The notes under the pieces are model-generated. The model saw only the letters and a program-made list of their open reading frames with translations, had not been told where the DNA came from and did not search any database. This document shows positions 50,887 through 60,375 of a DNA stretch of 64,000 nucleotides, piece after piece. The DNA comes from Xanthobacter oligotrophicus (GTDB taxonomy: Bacteria; Pseudomonadota; Alphaproteobacteria; Rhizobiales; Xanthobacteraceae): NCBI RefSeq assembly GCF_008364685.1, contig NZ_VTTL01000002.1, forward strand, positions 1 to 64,000. Reading direction: 5' to 3'. The translations under genes and the position numbers were made by a program. Each line of letters begins with the position of its first letter. Positions within the stretch are counted from its first letter, which is position 1.

Positions 50887-51909
50887 TCAGCCCTCGGAAA
50901 CCCCGGCCTCGGCAAAGGTGGCCATGCCGCGATGGCACGCCACCGCTGCCTTCACCACGCCGATGGCGAGCGCCGCGCCCGAGCCTTCCCCCAGCCGCAT
51001 GTCGAGGTCGAGGATGGGCCGCAGGCCAAGCCGGTCGAGCAGCGCGCGGTGCGCCTTCTCCGCCGAGACGTGGCCGGCGAGGCAATGGTCGAGGGAGGAT
51101 GGATCGAGGGCGTGGAGCACTGCGGCGGCGGCGGTGACCACGAAGCCGTCCAGCACCACCGGCACCTTCTCGTGCCGCGCCGCGATGATGGCGCCGGCGA
51201 TGGCTGCGATTTCGCGCCCGCCAAGGCGGCGCAACACCTCCAGCGGATCCGACAGATGATCCTTGTGGAACGCCACCGCATCGCGCACCGCCGCGATCTT
51301 GCGCTCCAGCACCTCGCCCGTGGAGCCGGTGCCGGCGCCCACCCACTCCTCCGCCGTGCCGCCGTAGAGGCCGTGGCACAAGGCGGCGGCGATGGTGGTG
51401 TTGCCGATTCCCATCTCGCCGAGGCACAAAAGATCCGACCCGCCGGCGATGGCCTCCATGCCGAAGGCCATGGTGGCGGCGCAGGCCTTCTCGTCAAGCG
51501 CTGCGCCCTGCGTGATGTCCGGGGTGGGATAGTCGAGGGCGAGGTCGAACACTCGCAGTCCGGCGTCGAACGTGGCGCAGATCTGGTTCACGGCCGCCTT
51601 GCCGGCGGTGAAGGTGGCCATCATCTGCTTGGTCACCGCGCCGGGATAGGGCGAGACCCCGCGATCGGCGATGCCGTGGGTGGCGGCGAACACCGCCACC
51701 ATGGGCCGGTTGACCGTGGGCATGGAATTGCCCTGCCAGGCGGCAAGGTGGGCGGCGATGGCCTCCAGCCGGCCCAGCGCGCCGAACGGCTTCACCAGCT
51801 GTTCCTGCCGCGCCAGCGCCGCCTCCCGTGCCCCCTCGGACGGGCCGGGCATGGTGGCGATGAGCTGGCGGATATCGTCGAAGGGCAGGCCGGATTCGCT
51901 CGGATACAT
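50887..51909 (-). CDS. cobT: Nicotinate-nucleotide-dimethylbenzimidazole phosphoribosyltransferase
   Basis: A 340-residue cobalamin biosynthesis enzyme that attaches the phosphoribosyl group to 5,6-dimethylbenzimidazole. Family motifs are FGALGRLEAIAAHLAAWQGN, VFAATHGIADRGVSPYPGAV, LGEMGIGNTTIAAALCHGL, EEWVGAGTGSTGE, and at the end LDLDMRLGEGSGAALAIGVV with the catalytic glutamate. Length is normal. The start at 51909 gives the usual N-terminus. It converges with the histidine kinase gene (3 bases apart). No cobalamin riboswitch is visible upstream. Confidence 0.95.
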   Translation of the reverse strand: MYPSESGLPFDDIRQLIATMPGPSEGAREAALARQEQLVKPFGALGRLEAIAAHLAAWQGNSMPTVNRPMVAVFAATHGIADRGVSPYPGAVTKQMMATFTAGKAAVNQICATFDAGLRVFDLALDYPTPDITQGAALDEKACAATMAFGMEAIAGGSDLLCLGEMGIGNTTIAAALCHGLYGGTAEEWVGAGTGSTGEVLERKIAAVRDAVAFHKDHLSDPLEVLRRLGGREIAAIAGAIIAARHEKVPVVLDGFVVTAAAAVLHALDPSSLDHCLAGHVSAEKAHRALLDRLGLRPILDLDMRLGEGSGAALAIGVVKAAVACHRGMATFAEAGVSEG

Positions 51910-52162
51910 GGGCAGGCTACCTGAAGCGGCGCACGGGGCGGTGAGCCCGGCGCGGGAACGGAAAGCCGCTCCATAGAGCCAAAGCGCGTGCGCGCGAAGG
52001 GGGAAGAAGGGCGAACCGCCGCATGCGAGGCCCCGCCTCAACGCCCCGGAAGACGGAGCTTCAGTCAGGCGGAGGGGCCTCACCGGAACGAGCAGCGGGC
52101 CGCACCGTCAGGGGGCTGGCCCGGCCGCGCGCAGTCGTGCCGACCTCGGGTTGCCGTGCGGC

Positions 52163-52960
52163 TCAGCGCTCGCCCTGGGACTGCGCCACGTGGTCGCGCA
52201 GCTCTTGGAGCGAGGCGAAGCGCACCACGCCGTCGGGCAGGTCGGCCTGGATCGAGCCGTCCGAATAAAGGGTATAGGCCATGCCGCCGACGATGCCGGA
52301 CTTCAGGATGCGCGGCTCCTCCGGCTCGCGCCGGGGCGGCGGAGCGGGGGGCACCGCCGGGGCCGGCTGCGGCTCGGGCCCCGGGCGGGCCGGGCGCGGG
52401 GGCGGCTCGTAGCCAGTGCGCGGACGCGGCGGGGCGGGAGGAGGCGTCGCCCCGGATGGGGGCTGGGGCTGCTGCGGCTCGGCCCGGCGCTGCAACCGCT
52501 GGCGGCGCGCCTCCAGCATGGGATCGACGGTTTCGGCCTCCGGCTCGGCCGGCGGCGGAAGCGGAGCGTTACGCGAGGGCGGCGCGATCCGCTCGCGGGT
52601 CTCGACCGGCGGAAGCGCGGCGGGGGCGGGCTCAGCGGCGATGGCCTCCGGCTCCGGCGGCACGAGATCATCTGCGCCGAGGCGGGCCTGGGCGCCACGG
52701 CCGCCGACGCGCGCCGGATAGCTGCCTTCGGCGGGGGCCTCGGCGCCGGTATAGCTCCGCTCGACCTGCTGGGAGAGACGCTCAAGCTGGCGCAGAACCA
52801 GCCCCATGGCGGTAATGACGAACCCACCCGAGGCCGCCACGGCCCCGGTGGTGATCAGGGTATTGCCGAAGGTGGACACGAAAATGGAGACACCGAGCGC
52901 GATGACCGCAACCCCGGCCAGAGCGATCAGAACGCCGAGAAGGACCAGGAACCACCACAT
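52163..52960 (-). CDS. Membrane protein with proline-rich linker, unknown function
   Basis: A 265-residue protein. Two hydrophobic segments near the start (MWWFLVLLGVLIALAGVAVI and NTLITTGAVAASGGFVITAM) anchor it. A long Pro/Ala/Glu-rich region (about residues 110-215) follows. The C-terminal ~45 residues form a small folded piece (GGMAYTLYSDGSIQADLPDG) ahead of a helix (RFASLQELRDHV). This architecture is shared by uncharacterised rhizobial proteins. It is divergent from sodB. I see no catalytic motif. Confidence 0.72.
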   Translation of the reverse strand: MWWFLVLLGVLIALAGVAVIALGVSIFVSTFGNTLITTGAVAASGGFVITAMGLVLRQLERLSQQVERSYTGAEAPAEGSYPARVGGRGAQARLGADDLVPPEPEAIAAEPAPAALPPVETRERIAPPSRNAPLPPPAEPEAETVDPMLEARRQRLQRRAEPQQPQPPSGATPPPAPPRPRTGYEPPPRPARPGPEPQPAPAVPPAPPPRREPEEPRILKSGIVGGMAYTLYSDGSIQADLPDGVVRFASLQELRDHVAQSQGER

Positions 52961-53164
52961 CTGCCACCCCACTCCCGCTTGCCGGCTCAAGGCCGCTATA
53001 CACCAAAGGTGGTACCTCGCCGGGAAAATCGGCCGCATCAAGGTTGTTTGAAGGCAGGGGCCGCCCTATCTAGGTGCTCGCTCGGACATGTCGTATACCC
53101 GGTATGGCGCCGGGGCAGCGATTTCGCCCCGAGCACGACGCCGGATAAATTGCGGAGACGTTTC

Positions 53165-53761
53165 ATGTCCTTCACGCTGCCCGAACTGCCCTACGCCTAT
53201 GACGCCCTCGCCCCCTACATGTCGCGCGAGACGCTGGAATACCACCACGACAAGCACCACCTCGCCTACGTGAACAATGGCAACAATCTCCTAAAGGGAA
53301 CTGAATTTGAAGGAAAATCCCTGGAGGAGATCGTCAAGGGCTCGTTCGGCAAGAACGCCCCGCTCTTCAACAATGCCGGCCAGCACTACAACCACCTGCA
53401 TTTCTGGAACTGGATGAAGCCGAACGGCGGCGGCGCCATCCCCGGCGAGATCGAGAAGAAGATCATCGAGGACATCGGCTCGGTCGAGAAGTTCAAGGAA
53501 GACTTCATTGCCGCCGGCGTCGGCCAGTTCGGCTCGGGTTGGGCCTGGCTTGCCCTCAAGGACGGCAAGCTCGTGGTGCTCAAGTCCCCCAACGGCGAGA
53601 ACCCGCTGGTGCAGGGCGCGACCCCCATCCTCGGCGTCGACGTGTGGGAGCACTCCTACTACATCGACTACCGCAACCGCCGCCCCGACTACCTCAAGGC
53701 GTTCGTGGACCATCTCGTGAACTGGGACTACGTCGCGGAACTGTACAGCAAGGCTGTCTGA
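53165..53761 (+). CDS. sodB: Superoxide dismutase, Fe/Mn type
   Basis: A 198-residue Fe/Mn superoxide dismutase that removes superoxide in the cytosol. Metal ligands are visible in YHHDKHHLAYVNNGN (His), NNAGQHYNHLHFWNWM (His) and LGVDVWEHSYYIDYRNRRPD (Asp, His). Gln in NAGQHYNH and LALKDGKLVVL lean towards the Fe-type, but the metal must be tested. GGAG is placed before the ATG. A hairpin follows the gene. Confidence 0.95.
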   Translation: MSFTLPELPYAYDALAPYMSRETLEYHHDKHHLAYVNNGNNLLKGTEFEGKSLEEIVKGSFGKNAPLFNNAGQHYNHLHFWNWMKPNGGGAIPGEIEKKIIEDIGSVEKFKEDFIAAGVGQFGSGWAWLALKDGKLVVLKSPNGENPLVQGATPILGVDVWEHSYYIDYRNRRPDYLKAFVDHLVNWDYVAELYSKAV

Positions 53762-54122
53762 TCCGAAGGGGTTCTGTGCCTCTCGCCTCCCGGCGCCCGC
53801 CGGGAGGCCCTTTCGCCGCCGAAGCAAAAACGCTGAGCAAATTCTTCTCTCTATGGTGAACGATTCAGCGCCGCCAAGATGATCCGGACACCTCTCCTTG
53901 CGTCGCGGGGACAATCCGCCGCAATTTCACACCGGATTTGCCTTAAAATTTTGCATTGCACAGCATAATTTTGTTGCGATTGGACGCTACTCCATCTTAG
54001 CTGTCACGCGCTCCACCGGCTGCGGTAGAATGGTAATATCTACCTCAGGGGCAAAGAAGCTTCGGGCTTCAACCGGTGGGTGTGCACGGGAATAGTTGGT
54101 CGTCCGTCGGGGTTCTCCTTTC
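53762..54122. other. Intergenic region after sodB, with an AT-rich inverted repeat
   Basis: About 360 bases without a gene. A hairpin at 53785-53808 follows sodB. An AT-rich island holds an inverted repeat at 53945-53972: AAAATTTTGC and GCATAATTTT, 9 of 10 matching, with an 8-base centre. This may be a regulator site for the glycosyltransferase gene downstream. Confidence 0.5.
53785..53808 (+). terminator. Hairpin after sodB
   Basis: A 10-bp stem GCCTCCCGGC (53785-53794) and GCCGGGAGGC (53799-53808) with a 4-base loop, 23 bases after the sodB stop. It is followed by CCTTTCG, a weak T-run. Confidence 0.65.
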
Positions 54123-55751
54123 ATGTCGTTCCTAGAGATCGATCGTCGGCCAGGCGCGGTTGCGGATGCCTGCGCCGTCATCCTGCTTGCGGCCGTAACT
54201 GTCATCGCCGCCCTCACCTTCTCCGATTACGGACTCGGCTGGGATGACTTCACCCATTCCCAGTACGGCGACCTGCTGTACAATTACTTCTCGTCGGGTT
54301 TGACGCAGCGGAAGGTCTTTTCCTTCGTCAACCTGTATTATTACGGCGGCGGCTTCGACCTGCTCGCCGCCTCCCTCGCCAAGGCCATGCCCTTCGTGGA
54401 CGTGTTCGACATCCGCCGCCTGCTGGGCGCGCTGGTGGGCGTGGGCGGCTTCTTCATCGTCTGGCGCATCGGGCGGCGCCTCGCCGGCCCCTGGGGCGGC
54501 TTCGCCGCCATGGCCTTGCTCATGATCTGCCCGCTGTTCTACGGGCACATCTTCATGAACGTGAAGGACGCGCCCTTCGCCGTGGCGGTCGCGGGCGTTC
54601 TCTATGCCACTGTGCGGGCCTTCGACGAATTCCCCAATCCCTCCCCGCGCACGGTGACCCTGTTCGGCCTGTCCCTCGGCCTTGCCATCGGCACCCGGGT
54701 GATGGGACTGATGTGCGGCGTCTTCATCTTCGCCGCCATCGGCTTCCTGTTCGTCACGGAAGCCCGGCACCTCGGCCTGAAGGCGGCGCTGAAGCGCTGC
54801 CTGGGCTTCACCGGCCTCCTCGCCCTCGGCCTGCCGCTGGCTTATTTCGTGCTGGGCATCCTGTGGCCCTGGGGCGTGGCGGAGCCGCTCAACCCCCTGG
54901 TGGCGCTGAAATACTATTCCAACTTCTGGGAAGTGCCCTGGCGCGAGATGTTCGAGGGGCGGCCGATCCTCGTGCCGGACATGCCGCGCTCCTATGTGCC
55001 CACCCTGTTCTCGGTGCAGATGCCGGAACTGTTCCTCGGCCTCGCCCTTGCCGGCGCGGCGGGAGCCGTGGTGTCCGCCCTGTTCGGACGTGACACGCCG
55101 GCCAAGCGCGCCCGGCTGGTGCTGATCGTCACCGCCGCCTTCTTCCCCGTGCTGCTCACGGTGACGGCCCGGCCGGTGGTCTATAACGGCATCCGCCACT
55201 TCGTGTTCGTGACGCCGGCCCTGGCCCTGCTCGGCGGCGTCGCCGCCTCCTGGCTGTGGGAGAAGGCGCAGCGCCTGCCGCGCCTCGCCCAGGGCGCCGT
55301 GGCGGCCGCCTTCCTGGTGGGCCTTGCCATGCCGGCGGCAGCCTTCCGCAACCTTCACCCTTATGAATACACCTATTACAACCATCTGGCGGGTGGCATT
55401 CAGGGCGCTGACAGCAAGTTCATGCTCGACTACTGGGGCCTCGCCTTCAAGCAGGCGACGGAAGAGCTGGACGAATATGTGGAGCAGCACCGCCGGTCCC
55501 TGCCTCAGGGACGCAAGCTGCGGGTGGCGGTCTGCGGGCCCTACTTCGCCGCCGCCGCCGAGCTCGGCCCCCGCTACGAAACCACCTACGACAGCAGCAA
55601 CGCGGACTTCTACCTGCGCCTCGGCGAGTTCTACTGCGCCGACGTGAAGGCGCCGACCCTGGTCAAGATCGAGCGGGAAGGCGTCACCTACGCCACCGTC
55701 TACGACGTGCGCGGCCGGCCCTTCCCCAGCGTGTTCGCCGCCGGGCAGTAG
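54123..55751 (+). CDS. Integral-membrane glycosyltransferase, GT39/ArnT-like (GT-C fold)
   Basis: A 542-residue protein with about ten to twelve transmembrane segments. The first periplasmic loop has the acidic GT-C motif (FSDYGLGWDDFTHSQYGDLL), as in polyprenol-phosphate-dependent sugar transferases. A second loop (ICPLFYGHIFMNVKDAPFAV) is also typical. The last ~100 residues are a soluble periplasmic domain. These enzymes move a sugar from a lipid carrier to lipid A, protein or polysaccharide; the acceptor is not known here. The start is uncertain; the ATG at 54123 gives the best N-terminus. It has its own terminator. Confidence 0.82.
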   Translation: MSFLEIDRRPGAVADACAVILLAAVTVIAALTFSDYGLGWDDFTHSQYGDLLYNYFSSGLTQRKVFSFVNLYYYGGGFDLLAASLAKAMPFVDVFDIRRLLGALVGVGGFFIVWRIGRRLAGPWGGFAAMALLMICPLFYGHIFMNVKDAPFAVAVAGVLYATVRAFDEFPNPSPRTVTLFGLSLGLAIGTRVMGLMCGVFIFAAIGFLFVTEARHLGLKAALKRCLGFTGLLALGLPLAYFVLGILWPWGVAEPLNPLVALKYYSNFWEVPWREMFEGRPILVPDMPRSYVPTLFSVQMPELFLGLALAGAAGAVVSALFGRDTPAKRARLVLIVTAAFFPVLLTVTARPVVYNGIRHFVFVTPALALLGGVAASWLWEKAQRLPRLAQGAVAAAFLVGLAMPAAAFRNLHPYEYTYYNHLAGGIQGADSKFMLDYWGLAFKQATEELDEYVEQHRRSLPQGRKLRVAVCGPYFAAAAELGPRYETTYDSSNADFYLRLGEFYCADVKAPTLVKIEREGVTYATVYDVRGRPFPSVFAAGQ

Positions 55752-55776
55752 GCTCCGCCAATTCCCCAGAATGATG

Positions 55777-55808
55777 AAGGCCGGGCACCTGCGTGCCCGG
55801 CCTTTTCG
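55777..55808 (+). terminator. Rho-independent terminator after the glycosyltransferase gene
   Basis: A 12-bp stem AAGGCCGGGCAC (55777-55788) and GTGCCCGGCCTT (55793-55804) with a 4-base loop, followed by TTCG and a T-rich stretch. Confidence 0.85.
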
Positions 55809-55887
55809 TTTGCGCAGTCGTCCGTCTTGTCCGCGCGGGCTTGAGCGTAACCCACTCGGCATCGGTCGAAGACCGAAGCCGAAGGTA

Positions 55888-57294
55888 TCAGTTGCCCTTC
55901 AGCAGCTCGGGCACGGAGAGGAGGACGAACTCGTTGTCGTCGTTCTTCTGCGGGCTGCGGCCGGCGGAGTACGGCAGGTTGTTGTCGTTGCCCACCACGA
56001 TCTCGGTGGGGCTCACCATCACCACGTTCTCGATGGTGAAGAAGGGCATGTCGAGCACGCCCTCGGTGCCGCCCTGCCGCGCCTTGCCATTGAGATCCTT
56101 GATGGCGAGCAGGTCGATATAGCCCACCTTGCGCACCAGCTGGCCGGCCGTCTCGGGCGAGAACTCCACCTTGTAGACGCGCTTGAACTTGGCCGGCTTG
56201 TCGAAGCAGGTCGGCTCCACCTTGCCCTCGGCGCAGGCCTTGAAACGCGAACCCTCCAGGCTGTCGCGCTCGATGATGAGGCCGTGGGTGTCGTCGATCA
56301 TGTTGAAGTCGCCGATGGCGTTGCCGGCCACCGCCAGCGGATACTTCCAGGACCGGCCGGTCCAGTCGCGCTTGGCGATGTCGAACTCGACGATGCGCAG
56401 CACTTCGCTCTCGCCCACCTTCTCCTTGCCGCCGGTGGCCGCATCGAACAGCGGGCCTTCGAGCAGCGCGTAAAGCTTGGTCTTGTCCGGGGACAGGGCC
56501 ATGCCCTCGAAGCCCTTGGAGCGATAGACGCTGAACGCCACCTTGCCGTCCGGCGCCGAGGGGGTGCTGACCGCCGGATGGTCGGGGGAACGCGCCGGCT
56601 TGCCATCCACCTTGGTCTCGAACACGGCCTTCACCTTGCCGGTGAGGTCGGTCTCGATGAGGAAGGGGCCGAACTCCTCGCCGAACCAGATGCTGTCACC
56701 CACCACCTGGATCGATTCGAGGTCGAAGTCGGCGCCGGTGAGATAGCGCTTGTCGGTGCCCTCCATGACGATGGGATACGGCACCTTCCGGTCCGGGTCG
56801 TGCAGGAAGATAGTGGCGAGGCGCTCGATCTTGCCGTCCTTGAAGTCCATCTTCAGGCGGTGGGCCATCAGCATGGCGTCGGGCGAATTGGCCTTGGAGC
56901 CGAAGCCGTTGTCGGTGAGCACCCAGAACCGGCCGTCGCCTTCCGAGACGATGCCGGAGAAGCCCTGCACCGGCTGGCCCTCGAACGGCAGAGACAGGCC
57001 GGTCTCACGCGGGGCGGCCTTGTCGGAGAGGACGCTGACGCCCTTCACGCTGCCCACCTGGTCGATGCGCTTGCGGTCGGCATTGGTGAACTTGCCGGAG
57101 GTCTTCAGATCGGCCGACGCGTCCGCAGGCGCGGCCACGAAGCTGGCGGCGGGCAGCACCGCCTGTCCCACCAGGATCGCCGGATAGGCCGATCCTTCCG
57201 AGGGGGCGGAAGCCGCCTTCTCCTGGGCGAAGACAGGCGAGGCCAGGGCAACGCCGGCGAGCAGCATGAGAGTAAACGATTTCACGGTGCGCAT
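55888..57294 (-). CDS. Exported phytase-type esterase-like protein
   Basis: A 468-residue secreted protein. A signal peptide of about 23 residues (FTLMLLAGVALASPVFAQ) is followed by a beta-propeller-like sequence in the 'esterase-like activity of phytase' family: PVQGFSGIVSEGDGRFWVLT, DNGFGSKANSPDAML, DKRYLTGADFDLESIQVVGD and WFGEEFGPFLIETDLTGKV. Members act on phosphate esters or related substrates in the periplasm. GGGAGG lies before the ATG at 57294. It stands alone, so a role in phosphate scavenging is only inference. Confidence 0.85.
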   Translation of the reverse strand: MRTVKSFTLMLLAGVALASPVFAQEKAASAPSEGSAYPAILVGQAVLPAASFVAAPADASADLKTSGKFTNADRKRIDQVGSVKGVSVLSDKAAPRETGLSLPFEGQPVQGFSGIVSEGDGRFWVLTDNGFGSKANSPDAMLMAHRLKMDFKDGKIERLATIFLHDPDRKVPYPIVMEGTDKRYLTGADFDLESIQVVGDSIWFGEEFGPFLIETDLTGKVKAVFETKVDGKPARSPDHPAVSTPSAPDGKVAFSVYRSKGFEGMALSPDKTKLYALLEGPLFDAATGGKEKVGESEVLRIVEFDIAKRDWTGRSWKYPLAVAGNAIGDFNMIDDTHGLIIERDSLEGSRFKACAEGKVEPTCFDKPAKFKRVYKVEFSPETAGQLVRKVGYIDLLAIKDLNGKARQGGTEGVLDMPFFTIENVVMVSPTEIVVGNDNNLPYSAGRSPQKNDDNEFVLLSVPELLKGN

Positions 57295-57491
57295 GGTGAA
57301 AACCTCCCGAGGGTCCGATGCGCACACCACCTGCCGCGCAAGCGTTGACGGCCCGGCGACAGGCTAACGACACTTCCGTTACGTTCGATATCTCCGCCTC
57401 AGAGGCTCGGCCCCAGCCTTCGAGCGAAGCCGGGAGGGCTTCGCCCGGGTTTCATCCATGGCTGATGCGTAGGACACACCGGCCCTGGGGC

Positions 57492-58487
57492 TCAGATCCA
57501 CTTCAGCTTGCGGAACAACCACAGCAGCACGAAGCCCAGCACCAGCATGGCGACAGCGAGCGCCCAGAAGGCCTCGGGATCGGTATTGCCGGGAATGCCG
57601 CCCACATTCATGCCGAACATGCCGGAAATGAGCGTCATAGGGGCGAACACCACGGTCACCACGGCGAGCACGAGCATGGACTTGTTCATCTGCTCGGCCC
57701 GTGTGTCCACCATCTGCTCGCGGATGATGCCGGCACGCTCGCGCACGCTGTCCAGTTCCTCGGCGAATCGCGTCACCCGGTCGGCGGCGTCGCGCAGGCG
57801 GTTCCTGTCCTTCGGCCCCATCCAGGGATCATCCTCGAGGGCGAAATGGTTGAGCGCCTCGCGCTGGGGGGCGATGTGACGGCGCAGCTTGACGGCGACA
57901 CGGCGCAGGATGGCAATCTTCGGCAGCATCTCGGAAGCGACGGTGGCCAGCACCGTGTCCTCCAGTTCGTCCGCCTCGTCGATAAGCTTGTCCACCACCG
58001 CGTCCACCCGCTCTACCAAGCGCGTGGACAGGTCGGCCACGAATTCGCCCTGGCTGCGGGGGCAGCGACCACGGGCGAGTGCGTCCTCGAAGTCGGCGAT
58101 GGCGGACAGAAAATCGTGCTGCACCGAAAGGACACGCCGCGCATCCACCCACAGGTGCACGGTGATGAGTTCCTCGGGCAGGGCATTGCGCTGCAGGTTG
58201 ATGCCGCGCAGGGAGAGCAGCGAGCCTTCCGTAAACATGGCGCACCGCGGCCGGCAATCATCCTCGGCGATGGACTCCACCACCGAGAGATCCAGGCCGC
58301 TATGCTGCCGCAGCCAGGTCTGCGGCGCGCGCGGCAGATAGCGGAAATGCAGCCAGATGAAGCCGCCATCCGGCGCCGGCTCCACCAGTGCCCGATCGAG
58401 CGGCAGGCGGGTTGCGCCGCCCCGACCGTCGAATCGCCAAGCTGAGAGCAGGCCTTCGGCATCCATCTTGAGCGCGGGGCGTTCCAT
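57492..58487 (-). CDS. CorA/ZntB-family divalent cation transporter
   Basis: A 331-residue transporter. The large cytoplasmic N-terminal part ends in a long helix (LRRHIAPQREALNHFALEDD). Two transmembrane segments follow at the C-terminus: LVLAVVTVVFAPMTLISGMF, with the signature GMNVGGIPG right after it, then FWALAVAMLVLGFVLLWLF. GMNxGG after the first segment, together with WLHFRYLPRAPQTWL, fits ZntB-type zinc transporters more than Mg transporter CorA, but ion preference is not certain. Confidence 0.88.
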   Translation of the reverse strand: MERPALKMDAEGLLSAWRFDGRGGATRLPLDRALVEPAPDGGFIWLHFRYLPRAPQTWLRQHSGLDLSVVESIAEDDCRPRCAMFTEGSLLSLRGINLQRNALPEELITVHLWVDARRVLSVQHDFLSAIADFEDALARGRCPRSQGEFVADLSTRLVERVDAVVDKLIDEADELEDTVLATVASEMLPKIAILRRVAVKLRRHIAPQREALNHFALEDDPWMGPKDRNRLRDAADRVTRFAEELDSVRERAGIIREQMVDTRAEQMNKSMLVLAVVTVVFAPMTLISGMFGMNVGGIPGNTDPEAFWALAVAMLVLGFVLLWLFRKLKWI

Positions 58488-58640
58488 GGGGGGCGTCCTC
58501 GGGGCGTCTGGAGGCTATGTCTGGCGCATCCCCGGGGGGCGTTCCGCCGACCTGGCCCGGCCTTCCTCGCACGATTGCGCGCCGCACAAAAGTGGGCGCG
58601 CAACGTCAGGTGCGAGAGATTGCGCCGGCATCGCCGGACT

Positions 58641-60047
58641 TCAGGCGAGAGCGTCGAGGATGCGCACCCAGCTGCGGGTGCCCTTGTGGAAGGAGCTGAG
58701 GTCGTACTTCTCGTTGGGCGAATGGACCCGGTCGTCGTCGAGCCCGAAGCCGATGAGCAGGGTATCCACCCCCAGCACGTCCTTGAACTGCCCCACCACG
58801 GGGATCGACCCGCCAGAGCCGACGGTGACCGGGGCAATGCCCCACTCGGCCTCCAGCGCCCCGGCGGCGCGGGAGAGGTCCGGGCTCTCCGGCGGCACCA
58901 GGAAGGCGCGCGCGCCCTCGCCCCAGGAGAAGACGGCTTCGCAGTCCGCCGGCACCCGAGCGGCGACGAACGCCTCGAAGCCGGCGCGGATCTTCGCCGG
59001 GTCCTGGTCCGCCACCAGACGGAACGATATCTTCGCGGTGGCCCGCGCGGGAATGATGGTCTTGGTGCCGGCCCCGGTATAGCCGCCGAAGATGCCGTTG
59101 ACCTCGAAGGTGGGACGCGACTGGATCTGCTCGATGACGAGGCGGTCGCTCTCGCCCGCCGCAACTCCAAGGCCCACCGGCTTCAGGAAGGCCTCGGCGG
59201 TGAGGCCAAGGCTTTCCCAGCGCTGGCGCACCTCGGCGGGCATCTCGCGTACGTCGTCGTAGAAGCCCGGCAGCGTGACCCGGCCCGAGGCATCGTGGGC
59301 CTCGGCGACGAGGCTTGCGAGCACATGGATGGGATTGCGCGCCGCCCCGCCGAACAGGCCGGAATGCAGGTCCCGGTCGGCGCCCACGATGGTCAGCTCG
59401 GCATGGAGGATGCCGCGCAGCGCCGTGGTGATGGAGGGGGTCCTGGGGTCCCACATGCCGGTGTCGCAGACCAGGGCAAGGTCGGCGGAAAGCTCGGACG
59501 CATGGGCGGCGAGGAAGGCCGGCAGGTTGGGCGAGCCACACTCCTCCTCGCCCTCCAGCAGCACGGTGACATCCACCGGAGCCCCCGCCCCGGCCGACTT
59601 GAAGGCGCGCAACGCCTCCAGGAAGGTCAGCACCTGTCCCTTGTCGTCGCAGGCGCCGCGGGCGACGATGGTCTTGCGGCCGTCAGGCGTTGCGCCGAGG
59701 CGCGGTTCGAACGGCGGGGTCTCCCACAAGTCGAGGGGGTCCACCGGCTGCACGTCGTAATGGCCGTAGAACAACACGCGCCGCGGCGCGCCCGTGTCGG
59801 TGCGGGCGACCACCACCGGATGGCCCGGCGTCGGGTGAACCGTGGCGGCGAAGCCGAGCGCCCGCAGTTCCCCCGCCGCCCACTCCGCAGCTTGGGCGCA
59901 TGCCGCCTTGTGGGCGGGATCGGTGGAGATGGAGGCGATTTTCAGGAAGTCGAAAAGCCGCGCGAGCGCAGCATCGAGCCCGTCGTCCACCGCCTTGAGC
60001 GTTGCGTCAAGGCGCGCTGCCTCGGGTGTTTCAGTGCGTCCCGCCAT
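58641..60047 (-). CDS. M20-family metallopeptidase (dipeptidase)
   Basis: A 468-residue zinc peptidase of the M20/M25/M40 clan. Zinc-binding residues are in VLFYGHYDVQPVDPLDLW (His, Asp), ARGACDDKGQVLTFL (Asp) and LLEGEEECGSPNLPAF (Glu-Glu). The dimerisation domain includes AELTIVGADRDLHSGLFGGA. It probably cleaves dipeptides or short peptides in the cytosol. GGAGA precedes the ATG at 60047. No neighbours suggest a specific substrate. Confidence 0.92.
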   Translation of the reverse strand: MAGRTETPEAARLDATLKAVDDGLDAALARLFDFLKIASISTDPAHKAACAQAAEWAAGELRALGFAATVHPTPGHPVVVARTDTGAPRRVLFYGHYDVQPVDPLDLWETPPFEPRLGATPDGRKTIVARGACDDKGQVLTFLEALRAFKSAGAGAPVDVTVLLEGEEECGSPNLPAFLAAHASELSADLALVCDTGMWDPRTPSITTALRGILHAELTIVGADRDLHSGLFGGAARNPIHVLASLVAEAHDASGRVTLPGFYDDVREMPAEVRQRWESLGLTAEAFLKPVGLGVAAGESDRLVIEQIQSRPTFEVNGIFGGYTGAGTKTIIPARATAKISFRLVADQDPAKIRAGFEAFVAARVPADCEAVFSWGEGARAFLVPPESPDLSRAAGALEAEWGIAPVTVGSGGSIPVVGQFKDVLGVDTLLIGFGLDDDRVHSPNEKYDLSSFHKGTRSWVRILDALA

Positions 60048-60375
60048 ATGGGGTCTCCGTCGCGCGGGCCATGCCCGGCCCGGAATCGCGACGGATGCTG
60101 GCTTTCTCACGCGCATCTGGCAAGCAGCCATGACGCAGAAGAGGCGGTGACGACAAACGCCACAACCGAGAAGCCATGATGGAGGCGATCAAAGACGCGT
60201 CAAGAGACAAGACGCGCCGAAAAATGGGCACCACGGAGCGTACCCCGCGCGGCGCTCCCCATTTGAGTCGGACGCGACGCACCTGCATGGGGCCAGCCGG
60301 ACTTCCGTCCGGCAAGCCAAGCATTTCCATCTTCGGCGGAACGATTTCGCCGGAGGCCGGTCAGCCCGAAGCAGG
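60048..60375. other. Intergenic region of about 330 bases, nothing recognised
   Basis: Between the start of the peptidase gene and the 3' end of the receiver-like gene. It contains a purine-rich run and some short open frames without ribosome binding sites. I see no convincing gene or known regulatory element. Confidence 0.45.

Noticed and set aside
51910-52162. Possible cobalamin riboswitch upstream of cobT
   Set aside because: I looked for a B12-box-like sequence and a large structured leader and did not see one.
57424-57444. Hairpin GCGAAGCC/GGCTTCGC downstream of the ZntB-like gene as a terminator
   Set aside because: Only an 8-bp stem without a T-tract on the relevant strand, 48 bases past the gene; not strong enough to call.
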